Assembly (NCBI GenBank): GCA_036380715.1
Contig: DASVEF010000363.1
Coordinates: 1 to 64,000, forward strand
Direction of reading: 5' to 3'
From: UBA5704 sp036380715
GTDB lineage: Bacteria; Acidobacteriota; Thermoanaerobaculia; Multivoradales; UBA5704
DNA: 64,000 bases
Position 1 is the first letter of the stretch, and every line of letters begins with the position of its first letter. The notes beneath the pieces were generated by a model. That model was not told where the DNA came from. It saw only the letters and a list, made by a program, of their open reading frames with translations, and made no database searches. Shown piece by piece: positions 44,362 to 53,371 of the stretch. The translations under genes and the position numbers were made by a program.

Positions 44362-47300
44362 GCGCCGTCCCTCTCCAAGAACGCCTTCAGCTCCTCGTGC
44401 GAGAGGCTGCGGACCTGGGCGAGGAGCCGGGCCATGCGCTCCGGGTCTCCCTGCCGCATCTGCTCCCGGGTGATCGCCAGGGAGACGCCGGCCACGGTCG
44501 GCTCCTCGAAGAAGGCACGCAGGCTGAGGTCTACCTCGAAGTCGCGCGTGAGCCGGGAGACCACCTGGGTCGCCAGCAGCGAGTGCCCCCCGAGGTCGAA
44601 GAAGTCGTCCTCGACGCCAATCCGGTCGAGGTCGAGGACCTCGGCCCAGATGGCGGCCACCTGCTCCTCGACGGGGGTGCGCGGCGACACGAAGGCGCGA
44701 CCCGGGCGCGAGCGCTCAGGCTCCGGCAGGGCTCCGCGGTCGATCTTGCCGTTGGGGTCGAGCGGCAGGGCCTCGACGGGGACGAAGGCGGAGGGGATCA
44801 TGAAGCCGGGCAGGCGCTCCCTGCACCAGGCGAGGAGGTCGGCCTCCGCCGGGGCCGGCGCGGAGGCGGGCGCCACCCAGGCGACCAGCCGCCTGCCGTC
44901 CACGCCATCGCCGTGGGGCATCACCACGCAGGAGGCCACGCCGGGATGGCTCCCCAGGACACTCTCGACCTCGCCCGGCTCGACGCGGAAGCCGCGGATC
45001 TTCACCTGCCGGTCCCTGCGCCCCAGGAAATCGATCACCCCCCCGGGGAGCCAGCGGGCGAGGTCCCCCGTCCCGTAGAGGCGCTCGCCCGGCTCCGCGG
45101 GGCCGAGGTGCGGCACGAACCGCTCGGCCGTCTGATCGGGCCGCCGCCAATAGCCGCGGGCCAGGCCGTCGCCGCCGACGTACAGCTCGCCGGGGATTCC
45201 CACCGGGACCGGCTCCAGATTGCGGTCGAGCAGATAGACCGTAGTCCGCGGGACCGGCCCGCCGAGAGGGACCGACGAGCGGTCCAGGTCTTCCGCGGTC
45301 ACCGTGCGGCACGCCGTGAACGTGGTCCCCTCGGTGGGGCCGTAGGCGTGGACGAGCCGGCAGCCGGGCAGGCTCTCCAGCGCCCGGCGGAAGCGCGGGG
45401 GAGACGCGACGTCCCCTCCCGTCAGGAGCTGCCGCAGCCCGGCCAGGCTCTCCAGCTCCTCGTCGACCATCTGATTGAAGAGGCCGGTGGTCAGGAAGAG
45501 GGTGGTGGCCTGGCAGGCGCGGAGAGCCTCTCCGAGGCCGCGCAGGGAGACCGGCCCGGAGGGGAAGACCGCCAGCCGGCCGCCGTTGAGGAGCGCCCCC
45601 CAGATCTCGAAGGTCGAGGCGTCGAAGGGGATGGGAGCGAGCTGAAGGATCGTCTCGCCGGGACCGAGGCCGGCGTAGCCCACGTTCCGCACCAGGCGGA
45701 CGACGCTGCGGTGGGAGACCGCCACCCCCTTCGGCCGGCCGGTCGAGCCGGAGGTGTAGAGGATGTAGGCCAGACTCTCCGGCCCCACCGGAGAAGACAC
45801 CGGGCGTGGCGGCAGCGCCGGCCAGTGGCCGTCGCCGGGATCGTCGACCTGAACCACCCGGAGGCCCTCGCCCACGATGTGCTGAGAGACCTCGCCGCGG
45901 GCTACCACGATCCGCGCCTCGCTGTCCTCCAGCATCCAGGCCAGCCGCTCGCGGGGATAGCCGAGGTCGAGGGGCACGTAGGCGCCTCCGGCCTGGAGGA
46001 TGCCGAGCAGGCCGATCACCATCTCCGCCGACCGCTCGAGGCAGATCGCGACCGGCACGTCCGGCCCCACGCCGAGCGCGCGCAGGCGGGACGCCAGCCG
46101 GGCGGCCCGGCGGGCCAGCTCTCCGTATGTGACCTCCGTCTCTCCGTCGATCAGAGCCACCGCCTCCGGGAAGCGCTCCGCCGACCGCGCGAACAGCTCG
46201 TGGATGCAGAGGTCCCGCGGGTACTCCGCATCGGTGCGGTTCCAGTCAACGAGGATCTGCCTGCGCTCGGATTCGCTCATCAGCGGCAGTGAAGACAGGG
46301 GCCGAGCAGGATCGGAGGCGATCCCGTGCAGCAGGATCTCGAAACGGTCCAGGAGCCGCCGGATCGTGCCGGCGTCGAACAGGTCCGCGCTGTGCTCGGC
46401 GCCGCCCACGACGCCGCCGTCCGCCTCGCGCAGGAGCACCGTCAGGTCGAAGTGGGCGGCGCCGGTCGTCAGCTCGGCCGTCTCCAGGGCGAGGCCGGCC
46501 AGCGACGGCTCCGGCATCGGCGCGTTCTGCAGGGTGAAGACGACCTGGAAGAGCGGATTGCGGCTCGGGTCGCGCTGCGGATCGATCTCGCCGGCCAGCC
46601 GCTCGAAGGGGAGCTCCTGGTGGTCGTAGGCCTCCATTGTGGAAAGGCGCACCCGGGCCAGGAGGTCCTGGAAGGAGGGATCTCCGGCCAGGTCGCCGCG
46701 CAGCGGAAGCATGTTGACGAAGAAGCCGATCAGCCCTTCGAGCGCGGGATGAGCCCGTTGGGCCACGCCCGAGCCGACGACGAGGTCCTCGGCGCCGGTG
46801 ACCCGGGCGAGCAGGGCCTCGAACGCGGCCAGCAGGGTCATGAACAGCGTGGCTCCGCCGCGCCGCGACAGCGCTCGCAGCCGCTGCGCCAGCTCGGGGG
46901 CCAGGCGCACCGGCTCGACCGCGCCGCGGTGGACCGACCCGGCCGGACGGGGACGGTCCGCCGGAAGCTCCAGGACCGGAGGCGCGCCCGCCAGCGCCCC
47001 CCGCCACCAGGCCAGGTCCCGGGCGAACGCCTCGCCCGCGAGCCGGCTGCGCTGCCAGACCGCGAAGTCCGCGTACTGCACCGGCAGGGCGGACAGCGGC
47101 GAACAGCGGCCCTCGGACGCGGCTTCATAGAGGATCCCCAGCTCGCGCATGAGCACCCCCATCGACCAGCCGTCGGTGACGATGTGATGGAGGCTCAGGA
47201 ACAGGACGTGCTCGCGGTCGCCGAGCTGGACGAGGGCGGCGCGCAGCAGCGGCCCTCGCCACAGATCGAACGGGCGGCGCGCCTCTTCGCGGACCAGCCG

Positions 47301-50300
47301 CTCCAGGGCGTCCTCCCGGGCCGTCCCCGGCAGGCCCGCGAGGTCGATCCGCGGCAGGGAAACCGGTGCGGCGGCATGGATCACCTGCACCGGCTTTCCG
47401 CCCGAGGTCGCAAACGTGGTCCGCAGGGCCTCGTGACGGCGCACGACCTCGGCGAGGGCGGCGTGGAGGCTCCCGGCGGCGAGCGGCCCGCGCAGGCGAA
47501 CGGCCGCCGGCACGTTGTAGGACGGGCTGTCCGGTATCCACTGGTCCAGGAACCAGAGCCTCTCCTGGGCGAAGGAGAGGGGCAGATCGCCATCGCGCGG
47601 CACCGGGACGAGGGCCGGACCCTCGGCCTGCCGCCCCTCCCGGCGAGCCGCTCCCACGGCCTCGGCAAGGCCCGCCACGGTCGGCGCGGCGAACAGCGCC
47701 CGCATCGGAAGGTCGATCCCGAAAACGCTGCGCAACCGGGCGAGGAGCCGGGCGGCGAGGAGCGAGTGCCCGCCCAGGGCGAAGAAGTCGTCCTCGCGGC
47801 CGACTTCGGTCACCCCCAGCACATCGGCGATGAGCCCCGCGAGCATCTCCTCGGCCGGCGAGAGCGGGCCACCGTGGCCAGAGCGGCCCAGATCCTCCGG
47901 CTCCGGCAGGGCCCTGCGGTCGACCTTGCCGTTGGGGTCGAGCGGCAGGGCCTCGACGAGGACGCAGGCGGAGGGGACCATGAAGCCCGGCAGGCGCTCC
48001 CGGCACCAGGCGAGGAGGCCGGCCTCGGAAGGGGCCGGCGCAGAGGCGGGCGCCACCCAGGCGACCAGCCGCTTGCCGTCCGCGCCGTCGTCGCGCGGCA
48101 TCACCACGCACGCGGCCACCCCGGGATGGCTCCCCAGCACGGCCTCGACCTCGCCCGGCTCGATCCGGAAGCCGCGGATCTTCACCTGGTGGTCGGTCCG
48201 GCCGATCAGGTCGAGCGCGCCGTCGGCACGCCAGCGCGCGAGGTCGCCCGTGCGATAGAGACGGGCGCCCGGATCGCTTCCCCAGGGAGCGGGGACGAAG
48301 CGCTCGGCCGTGAGGTCCGGCCGTCCCGCATACCCCCGGGCGAGGCCGGCGCCGCCGAGGCAGAGCTCCCCCACACTCCCCAGAGGGACCGGCCGCAGGC
48401 TCCGATCCAGAAGGAAAACGCGCGCGCCGTCGATCGGCCGGCCGATCGCGGGCTCGCGCCCGGCCGCCGGCGCCACCTCGGCGAACGTCGAGTAGGTGGT
48501 GTCCTCGGTCGGTCCGTAGAGGTTGAGGACGCGGCACCCCGGCAGAGCGCGGTGCACGGCCTCGGCGAGAGCGCCCGGCAGGCGCTCCCCGGCCAGGCAG
48601 ACCGTGCGGACGGTCGGCGGGATCGCGTCCAGCCGGACCAGCCCGGTCATGGCGGACGGCACGGTGTTGACCAGCGTGACTCCACCGGCCGCGCCCGGCT
48701 GAAGGAGGTGCAGGACGTCCGGGACCAGAATCACCGTCCCGCCCGCGCTCAGGGGGACGAACAGCTCGAAGACCGAGAGGTCGAAGGCCATGGACGTCGA
48801 GGCGAGCACGCCCGCGAGCTCTTCCGGAGAGAAGGCCCCGAGCGCCCAGCGCACCAGCACGAGGGCGCTGCGGTGCTCGACGGCCACGCCTTTCGGCCGG
48901 CCCGTGGAGCCCGAGGTGTAGAGGATGTAGGCGAGATGGTCTGGTGCCGCAGGGCTTGGAGGAGGCGCGTCCGCCACCTCCTCCTCCAGGAGATCGCCCT
49001 CCGTCAGCAGCAGCGGCGCCCCGGAGTCCGCGAGCGCCCAGTCACGCCGCTCGCGCGGGTGGGAGGGGTCGAGGGGCACGTAAGCGCCACCGGCCTTGAG
49101 GATGGCGAGCAGACCGATCACCAGCTCCGGCGAGCGCTCGGCGCAGACCGCGACCCGGACCTCAGGGCCGACGCCCCGGCGCCGCAGGCGCCAGGCGAGC
49201 CCGTTGGCGCGTCGGTCGAGCTCGCGGTAGGTCAGCCGCCGTCCGCCGTAGACCAGCGCCACGGCGTCCGGGGTCCGCGCCGCCTGCGCCTCCAGCCCGG
49301 CGTGCAGGGAGAGCTCCGGCGGAGCCTCGCGGCGGGTGTCGTTCCACTCCAGGAGGATCGCCTGCCGCTCCGACTCGCCGAGCCGCGGGAGGTCCCAGGC
49401 CGGGGCGTCCGGCCTCTCCCCGGCCGCTGCGAGCAGAGCCGCCAGGGAACCGAGCCACCGCTCGGCCGTGGTGGGGTCGAACGCGGCGTCGTGCTCCAGG
49501 GTCAGGCGCAGCTCGCCCCCGGCCACGGCGGCGGCCAGGGTCAGGTCGAGCTGCGCGCGCCGCCGGCCCAGGGGGAAGGGGGTGAAGGTCAGGCCGCCGA
49601 TCCGGACGGCCGGCCCCTCCTGCCCCAGCGCCACGAGGGCCATGGCCTCCTCCTCCGGGCGGCGGGTCCGGTGCACCACCAGCATGGCCTGGAACAGCGG
49701 CGGCAGGCCGGGGTCGCGGACCGGCTGAATCTCCTCGGCGAGCCGAGGGAATGGCCAGTCGCGGTGCGCCAGCGAGGAGGCCGCCTCCTCCCGAGCCCGG
49801 TCCACCAGCCCGGCGAACGACAGGCCCTCCTCCCAACGGCTGCGCAGCACCACGGGATTGACGAAGTAGCCCATCTCTCCGGCCTGGCGCGCCGAGGTCC
49901 GGCCGGAGGCCGGAGCGCCGATCCAGACCTCCTCGTCGCCCGACAGGCGGTGGAGCAGGAGCTGGAAGGCGGCGAGCAGGATGGTGAACAGCGTGGCGCC
50001 GCGGGAACGGCCCAGCGCCTGCAACCGGGCGGTCGCCCCGGCCTCGAGCCGGCCGGCGCGCGAGCCGCCCTCCCAGGTGCGCACCGGCGGACGCGGCCGG
50101 TCCGCGGGGAGGCTCAGGACCGGAACGGTCCCGGCGAGCCGCTCCCGCCAGAAGCGCCGTGACTCTTCTCCTTGCTGTTTTCCCCCTCTCCCCTCGGGAG
50201 AGGGGGCTAGGGGGTGAGGGCTCCTCCCGCCATAGACCTCCCCAAGCTCGCGGAGAAAAACCGCCAGCGATCCAAAATCCGCCACCAGATGGTGGAGGAC

Positions 50301-50687
50301 CACCAGGAGCACCCCCTCCCCCGGAGCGGAGCGAAAAAGCCGGGCGCGGACCAGCGGCCCCCGCTCGATATCGAAGGGGCGGCAGGCCTCCTCCTCCAGG
50401 CGTTCCCGGGTCGCCGGGGCCTCCTCCTCGACCAGAGCGAAATCGGGGGTATCCAGGACGCGGCGGAACGGCTCGCCCTGCCCCTCGGGAAACACAGTGC
50501 GCAACGCGGGATGGCGCACCGCCAAGCAGCGCAAGGTACGGCGGAGGGCGTCCGCGTCCAGGTTTTCGATCCGGATGGCGCCGGCCAGGTTCCAGGCCCC
50601 GCTCTCCGGCGCCAGCCGGTGCAGGAACCAGAGGGCGCGCTCGCTGTGAGAGAGCCGGCCCCGCGTACGGGATCGCCCGATCTCCAC
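44358..50687 (-). CDS. NRPS, two modules, first C domain of PKS/acyl-accepting type
   Basis: 2109 aa: C-A-T-C-A-T. The first C domain has SERALWFLHRLAPESGAWN and HHLVADFGSLAVFL, the form found in C domains that accept fatty-acyl or polyketide chains, so lipoinitiation is plausible. The second has HHIVTDGWS (~1164). A cores lie near 589 and 1647; T sites near 971 and 2029. By-eye codes are DLFNCALTYK (Ala-like) and DAFLLGATFK (Val/Ile-like, less sure). Residues ~154-176 of C1 are encoded by a dispersed repeat and the usual YADYAxWQ segment is missing. The C-terminus LSHEELKAFLERDGA may dock to the next NRPS. It lies 3 bases after the permease gene. Confidence 0.94.
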   Translation of the reverse strand: MEIGRSRTRGRLSHSERALWFLHRLAPESGAWNLAGAIRIENLDADALRRTLRCLAVRHPALRTVFPEGQGEPFRRVLDTPDFALVEEEAPATRERLEEEACRPFDIERGPLVRARLFRSAPGEGVLLVVLHHLVADFGSLAVFLRELGEVYGGRSPHPLAPSPEGRGGKQQGEESRRFWRERLAGTVPVLSLPADRPRPPVRTWEGGSRAGRLEAGATARLQALGRSRGATLFTILLAAFQLLLHRLSGDEEVWIGAPASGRTSARQAGEMGYFVNPVVLRSRWEEGLSFAGLVDRAREEAASSLAHRDWPFPRLAEEIQPVRDPGLPPLFQAMLVVHRTRRPEEEAMALVALGQEGPAVRIGGLTFTPFPLGRRRAQLDLTLAAAVAGGELRLTLEHDAAFDPTTAERWLGSLAALLAAAGERPDAPAWDLPRLGESERQAILLEWNDTRREAPPELSLHAGLEAQAARTPDAVALVYGGRRLTYRELDRRANGLAWRLRRRGVGPEVRVAVCAERSPELVIGLLAILKAGGAYVPLDPSHPRERRDWALADSGAPLLLTEGDLLEEEVADAPPPSPAAPDHLAYILYTSGSTGRPKGVAVEHRSALVLVRWALGAFSPEELAGVLASTSMAFDLSVFELFVPLSAGGTVILVPDVLHLLQPGAAGGVTLVNTVPSAMTGLVRLDAIPPTVRTVCLAGERLPGALAEAVHRALPGCRVLNLYGPTEDTTYSTFAEVAPAAGREPAIGRPIDGARVFLLDRSLRPVPLGSVGELCLGGAGLARGYAGRPDLTAERFVPAPWGSDPGARLYRTGDLARWRADGALDLIGRTDHQVKIRGFRIEPGEVEAVLGSHPGVAACVVMPRDDGADGKRLVAWVAPASAPAPSEAGLLAWCRERLPGFMVPSACVLVEALPLDPNGKVDRRALPEPEDLGRSGHGGPLSPAEEMLAGLIADVLGVTEVGREDDFFALGGHSLLAARLLARLRSVFGIDLPMRALFAAPTVAGLAEAVGAARREGRQAEGPALVPVPRDGDLPLSFAQERLWFLDQWIPDSPSYNVPAAVRLRGPLAAGSLHAALAEVVRRHEALRTTFATSGGKPVQVIHAAAPVSLPRIDLAGLPGTAREDALERLVREEARRPFDLWRGPLLRAALVQLGDREHVLFLSLHHIVTDGWSMGVLMRELGILYEAASEGRCSPLSALPVQYADFAVWQRSRLAGEAFARDLAWWRGALAGAPPVLELPADRPRPAGSVHRGAVEPVRLAPELAQRLRALSRRGGATLFMTLLAAFEALLARVTGAEDLVVGSGVAQRAHPALEGLIGFFVNMLPLRGDLAGDPSFQDLLARVRLSTMEAYDHQELPFERLAGEIDPQRDPSRNPLFQVVFTLQNAPMPEPSLAGLALETAELTTGAAHFDLTVLLREADGGVVGGAEHSADLFDAGTIRRLLDRFEILLHGIASDPARPLSSLPLMSESERRQILVDWNRTDAEYPRDLCIHELFARSAERFPEAVALIDGETEVTYGELARRAARLASRLRALGVGPDVPVAICLERSAEMVIGLLGILQAGGAYVPLDLGYPRERLAWMLEDSEARIVVARGEVSQHIVGEGLRVVQVDDPGDGHWPALPPRPVSSPVGPESLAYILYTSGSTGRPKGVAVSHRSVVRLVRNVGYAGLGPGETILQLAPIPFDASTFEIWGALLNGGRLAVFPSGPVSLRGLGEALRACQATTLFLTTGLFNQMVDEELESLAGLRQLLTGGDVASPPRFRRALESLPGCRLVHAYGPTEGTTFTACRTVTAEDLDRSSVPLGGPVPRTTVYLLDRNLEPVPVGIPGELYVGGDGLARGYWRRPDQTAERFVPHLGPAEPGERLYGTGDLARWLPGGVIDFLGRRDRQVKIRGFRVEPGEVESVLGSHPGVASCVVMPHGDGVDGRRLVAWVAPASAPAPAEADLLAWCRERLPGFMIPSAFVPVEALPLDPNGKIDRGALPEPERSRPGRAFVSPRTPVEEQVAAIWAEVLDLDRIGVEDDFFDLGGHSLLATQVVSRLTRDFEVDLSLRAFFEEPTVAGVSLAITREQMRQGDPERMARLLAQVRSLSHEELKAFLERDGA
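50172..50222 (-). repeat. Dispersed REP-like repeat inside NRPS coding sequence, copy 2
   Basis: The plus strand reads CCCTCTCCCCTCGGGAGAGG followed by GGGCTAGGGGGTGAGGG. The same core occurs in intergenic DNA at 8557-8605 and 63684-63732. Here it is in frame and codes for SPHPLAPSPEGRGG. Confidence 0.8.
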
Positions 50688-50690
50688 CGG

Positions 50691-53159
50691 CTATTCCAGC
50701 CGCAACGCCTGAAAAGGCGCGACTTTCGCGGCCCGGCGCGCGGGGATGTAGCTGGCCGCCATGGCAACCCCCAGAAGCAGGACCGACATCCCCCCGAGGA
50801 TGATCTTGTCGAGGGGGCTGACCCCGTAGAGCCAGCTCGTCAGCACCGGCGTGACGAGGAGCGCGAGGAGCAGCCCGAGAGCCACTCCCATGAGCGCCAG
50901 GCGCCCCCCCTGGCCGATGACGAGGCGCAGAACGTCGCGGAGCTGCGCCCCGAGCGCCATGCGCAACCCGATCTCCTGGGTCCGGTTGGAGACGGAATAG
51001 GAGACGACCCCGTAGACGCCGACGGCGGCCAGGGACAGGGCGAAAAACGCGAACAGGCTCATCAACAGCACGAACGAGCGGCCGCCCGCGGTCTGCTGCG
51101 CCAGCCGCTCCTCGAAGACGGCGATGTCGTAGACCGGAAGATCGGGCGCGATGTCGCGGAGCTGCTGCCGGACCTCCTGCGCGACCGCGGCCGGAGGTAC
51201 CGACGTACGCACCAGGAGCCCGAGGGTCGCAGGGGTCCGCGGCACCTTCTGCAGCAGGGGCACGTAGACGTCGTGCAGCGGCCGGTCGTCCTGGACGAGG
51301 CCCGAGTGCTTCACGTTGCGGACGACGCCGACCACGGTGAGCCAGGGGGAGGGGGGGGCAGGGGGCTTCGGATTGCGGCGCCCGCGCTTCAGGCGCTTGC
51401 CGATCGGGTTCTGGCCCGGCCAGTACTGGTCCGCAAGGCTCTGGCTGACCACAACGGTCTGCTGAGCGCCGTCGACGTCGACCGAGGTGAGATCCCGTCC
51501 CTTGACCACCGGCACACCGAGCACGGAGAAATATCCTGGGCTCACAAAGTGGTACCCGGCGAGGACGGGGAGCTCCGTCTCCGGCTGATCCTCCAGAGTG
51601 AAAGCGGCGCCGGACCAGTCGGCCGTGGTCGGGAGCTCCGGCCCCTCCAGGGCCACCGCGCTGATTCCGGGCACCGCCCGCAGCCGGTCGAGCGACTCCG
51701 TGGCCAGATTCCAGACCGCCGGGTTCTCCTTGAACCCTTCCCCCTTGATGCTCATCCGCATCGTCAGGAGCTGCTTGGGGTCAAAGCCCAGGTCGGTTTC
51801 GTTCAGCCGCTGAAAGCCCTTGGTCATCAGCCCCGCGCAGACGAGCAGGACGAGGGCCGCGGCCACTTCGCCGACGATCAGCGCGTTCTGGAAGCGCTGA
51901 TGCGACTCGCCGTACATGCCGCGCCGGCTGTTGTCGTTGAACACCTCGTAGAGGCGGAGCTTGGACGAGAGAACGAGCGCCGGCACCAGCCCGAAGAGCA
52001 GGCCGGCGAACAGCGAAACCGTGAGGATGACCCCCACGACCACCAGGTCGATCTCGACGCTCACGAAGCTCTTGAGCGGGATGCCGCTCGCCTTGATCAG
52101 AAGGCCTGTGCTCCACCGCGCCACGAGAAGGCCGGCACCGCAGCCGAGCAGGGCGAGCAGGACGCTCTCGGCCAGAACCTGGCGCACCAGGCCGGTGCGC
52201 CGCGCGCCCAGAGCCATGCGCAGCGACAGGTCGCGCCGCCGCGCCACGAACCGGGCGAGCAGCAGGTTCGCCAGGTTGGTGCAGACGATCAGCAGGAGAA
52301 AGAGGCCGCCGGCCAGCAAGATCAGGAGCTTGCGCCGCAGCTCGCCGAACCAGGCCTCGCGCAGGGGCATGGCCGCGGCGCGGATCCCCTCGTTTGAATA
52401 CGCGAAATCCGCCTCGAGCTGGCGGCTGATCGCGTCGAGGTCCTCGCGCGCCTGCTCCAACGAAACGCCCGGCTTGAGCCGCCCGACCGCGTGCAGCCAG
52501 CGGAAACCCCGTTTCTCCGTGTAGTCGGGCCCGAAGGTGGAGGCCGCCGAAAGGGGGAGCCAGACGTCCGCGGCGTCACTCAGACCCCGAAAGCCCGCAG
52601 GCAGCACGCCGACCACGGTGTAGCTCTGGTCGTCGAAGCTCAGGACCTTGCCCACGGCCGCGGAGTCCCCCGCGAAGTGGCTGTGCCAGAAGTGGTCGCT
52701 GATCAGCGCGACACGCCGCACCGCGGGGACCTGATCCTCCTCCGGCAGAAAGGCGCGCCCCCGGTCCGGCTTGACCCCGAGGATCCTGAAATAGGAGGCG
52801 GAGACGATCTCGACCCTTACCATCTCGGGACCCTGCTCCGTCCGCAGCGTCAACGAATACCCCTCCGTGCGGGCCGCCAGGTCTTCGAGCGAGCGCTGGT
52901 GCCGGCGCAGGTCCAGGAAGTCCGGGTAGGAGATGAGAGCCCGCTCCCCCTCGTCCTTCTCGCTGACGCCGTCCACCAGCACCAGGCGGCTCGGGTCCTC
53001 GAACGGTAAAGCCCGCAGCAGCACGGCGTTGACGACACTGAAGATGGAGCTCAGCGCTCCGATGCCGAGGGCCATCGTGAGCACGCATACCAGGGTGAAT
53101 CCGGGACTCTTCCTCAGAGTACGTAGACTGAAGCGAATGTCCCCTGCCAGGGTCGACAT
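50691..53159 (-). CDS. ADOP-type ABC transporter permease (MacB/FtsX-like)
   Basis: 822 aa from the ATG at 53159, with GGAGGT just upstream. Signature start LRFSLRTLRKSPGFTLVCVLTMALGIGA-like, then a MacB periplasmic core (SYPDFLDLRRHQRSLEDLAA, YFRILGVKPDRGRAFLPEED, VVGVLPAGFRGL), an FtsX membrane block, a second core and a final FtsX block (LRMALGAQLRDVLRLVIGQGG) ending SYIPARRAAKVAPFQALRLE. This duplicated layout is the acidobacterial orphan permease family, which lacks its own ATPase. Being first in the NRPS operon, it may take part in product export or resistance; inferred from context. Confidence 0.92.
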   Translation of the reverse strand: MSTLAGDIRFSLRTLRKSPGFTLVCVLTMALGIGALSSIFSVVNAVLLRALPFEDPSRLVLVDGVSEKDEGERALISYPDFLDLRRHQRSLEDLAARTEGYSLTLRTEQGPEMVRVEIVSASYFRILGVKPDRGRAFLPEEDQVPAVRRVALISDHFWHSHFAGDSAAVGKVLSFDDQSYTVVGVLPAGFRGLSDAADVWLPLSAASTFGPDYTEKRGFRWLHAVGRLKPGVSLEQAREDLDAISRQLEADFAYSNEGIRAAAMPLREAWFGELRRKLLILLAGGLFLLLIVCTNLANLLLARFVARRRDLSLRMALGARRTGLVRQVLAESVLLALLGCGAGLLVARWSTGLLIKASGIPLKSFVSVEIDLVVVGVILTVSLFAGLLFGLVPALVLSSKLRLYEVFNDNSRRGMYGESHQRFQNALIVGEVAAALVLLVCAGLMTKGFQRLNETDLGFDPKQLLTMRMSIKGEGFKENPAVWNLATESLDRLRAVPGISAVALEGPELPTTADWSGAAFTLEDQPETELPVLAGYHFVSPGYFSVLGVPVVKGRDLTSVDVDGAQQTVVVSQSLADQYWPGQNPIGKRLKRGRRNPKPPAPPSPWLTVVGVVRNVKHSGLVQDDRPLHDVYVPLLQKVPRTPATLGLLVRTSVPPAAVAQEVRQQLRDIAPDLPVYDIAVFEERLAQQTAGGRSFVLLMSLFAFFALSLAAVGVYGVVSYSVSNRTQEIGLRMALGAQLRDVLRLVIGQGGRLALMGVALGLLLALLVTPVLTSWLYGVSPLDKIILGGMSVLLLGVAMAASYIPARRAAKVAPFQALRLE

Positions 53160-53254
53160 CGAAGACCTCCAACCTCCTCGATCGCGAGGACCGGCGCGAG
53201 CGGAAAGCAACCCCTTCCCCTCGCCCGGCACATTTGCGTCGTGAGCCGGGTTAG

Positions 53255-53345
53255 CTTAAGGCAAAACGCCTGTAACTAGAAGCACCAATTTAAAAAGATC
53301 TTTAATTGATTCCCGGGAATAGCACTTTGGCGATAAGCTGTTATA
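53255..53345. promoter_or_regulatory. AT-rich divergent promoter region of NRPS operon and metalloprotease
   Basis: The region between the permease and metalloprotease starts contains AATTTAAAAAGATCTTTAAT and neighbouring AT-rich DNA, unlike the GC-rich surroundings. It includes the palindrome AAAGATCTTT (53295-53304). Individual -10/-35 boxes could not be assigned confidently. Confidence 0.4.
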
Positions 53346-53371
53346 GCTGGTCCAAGGTACAGGAGGTCCCT

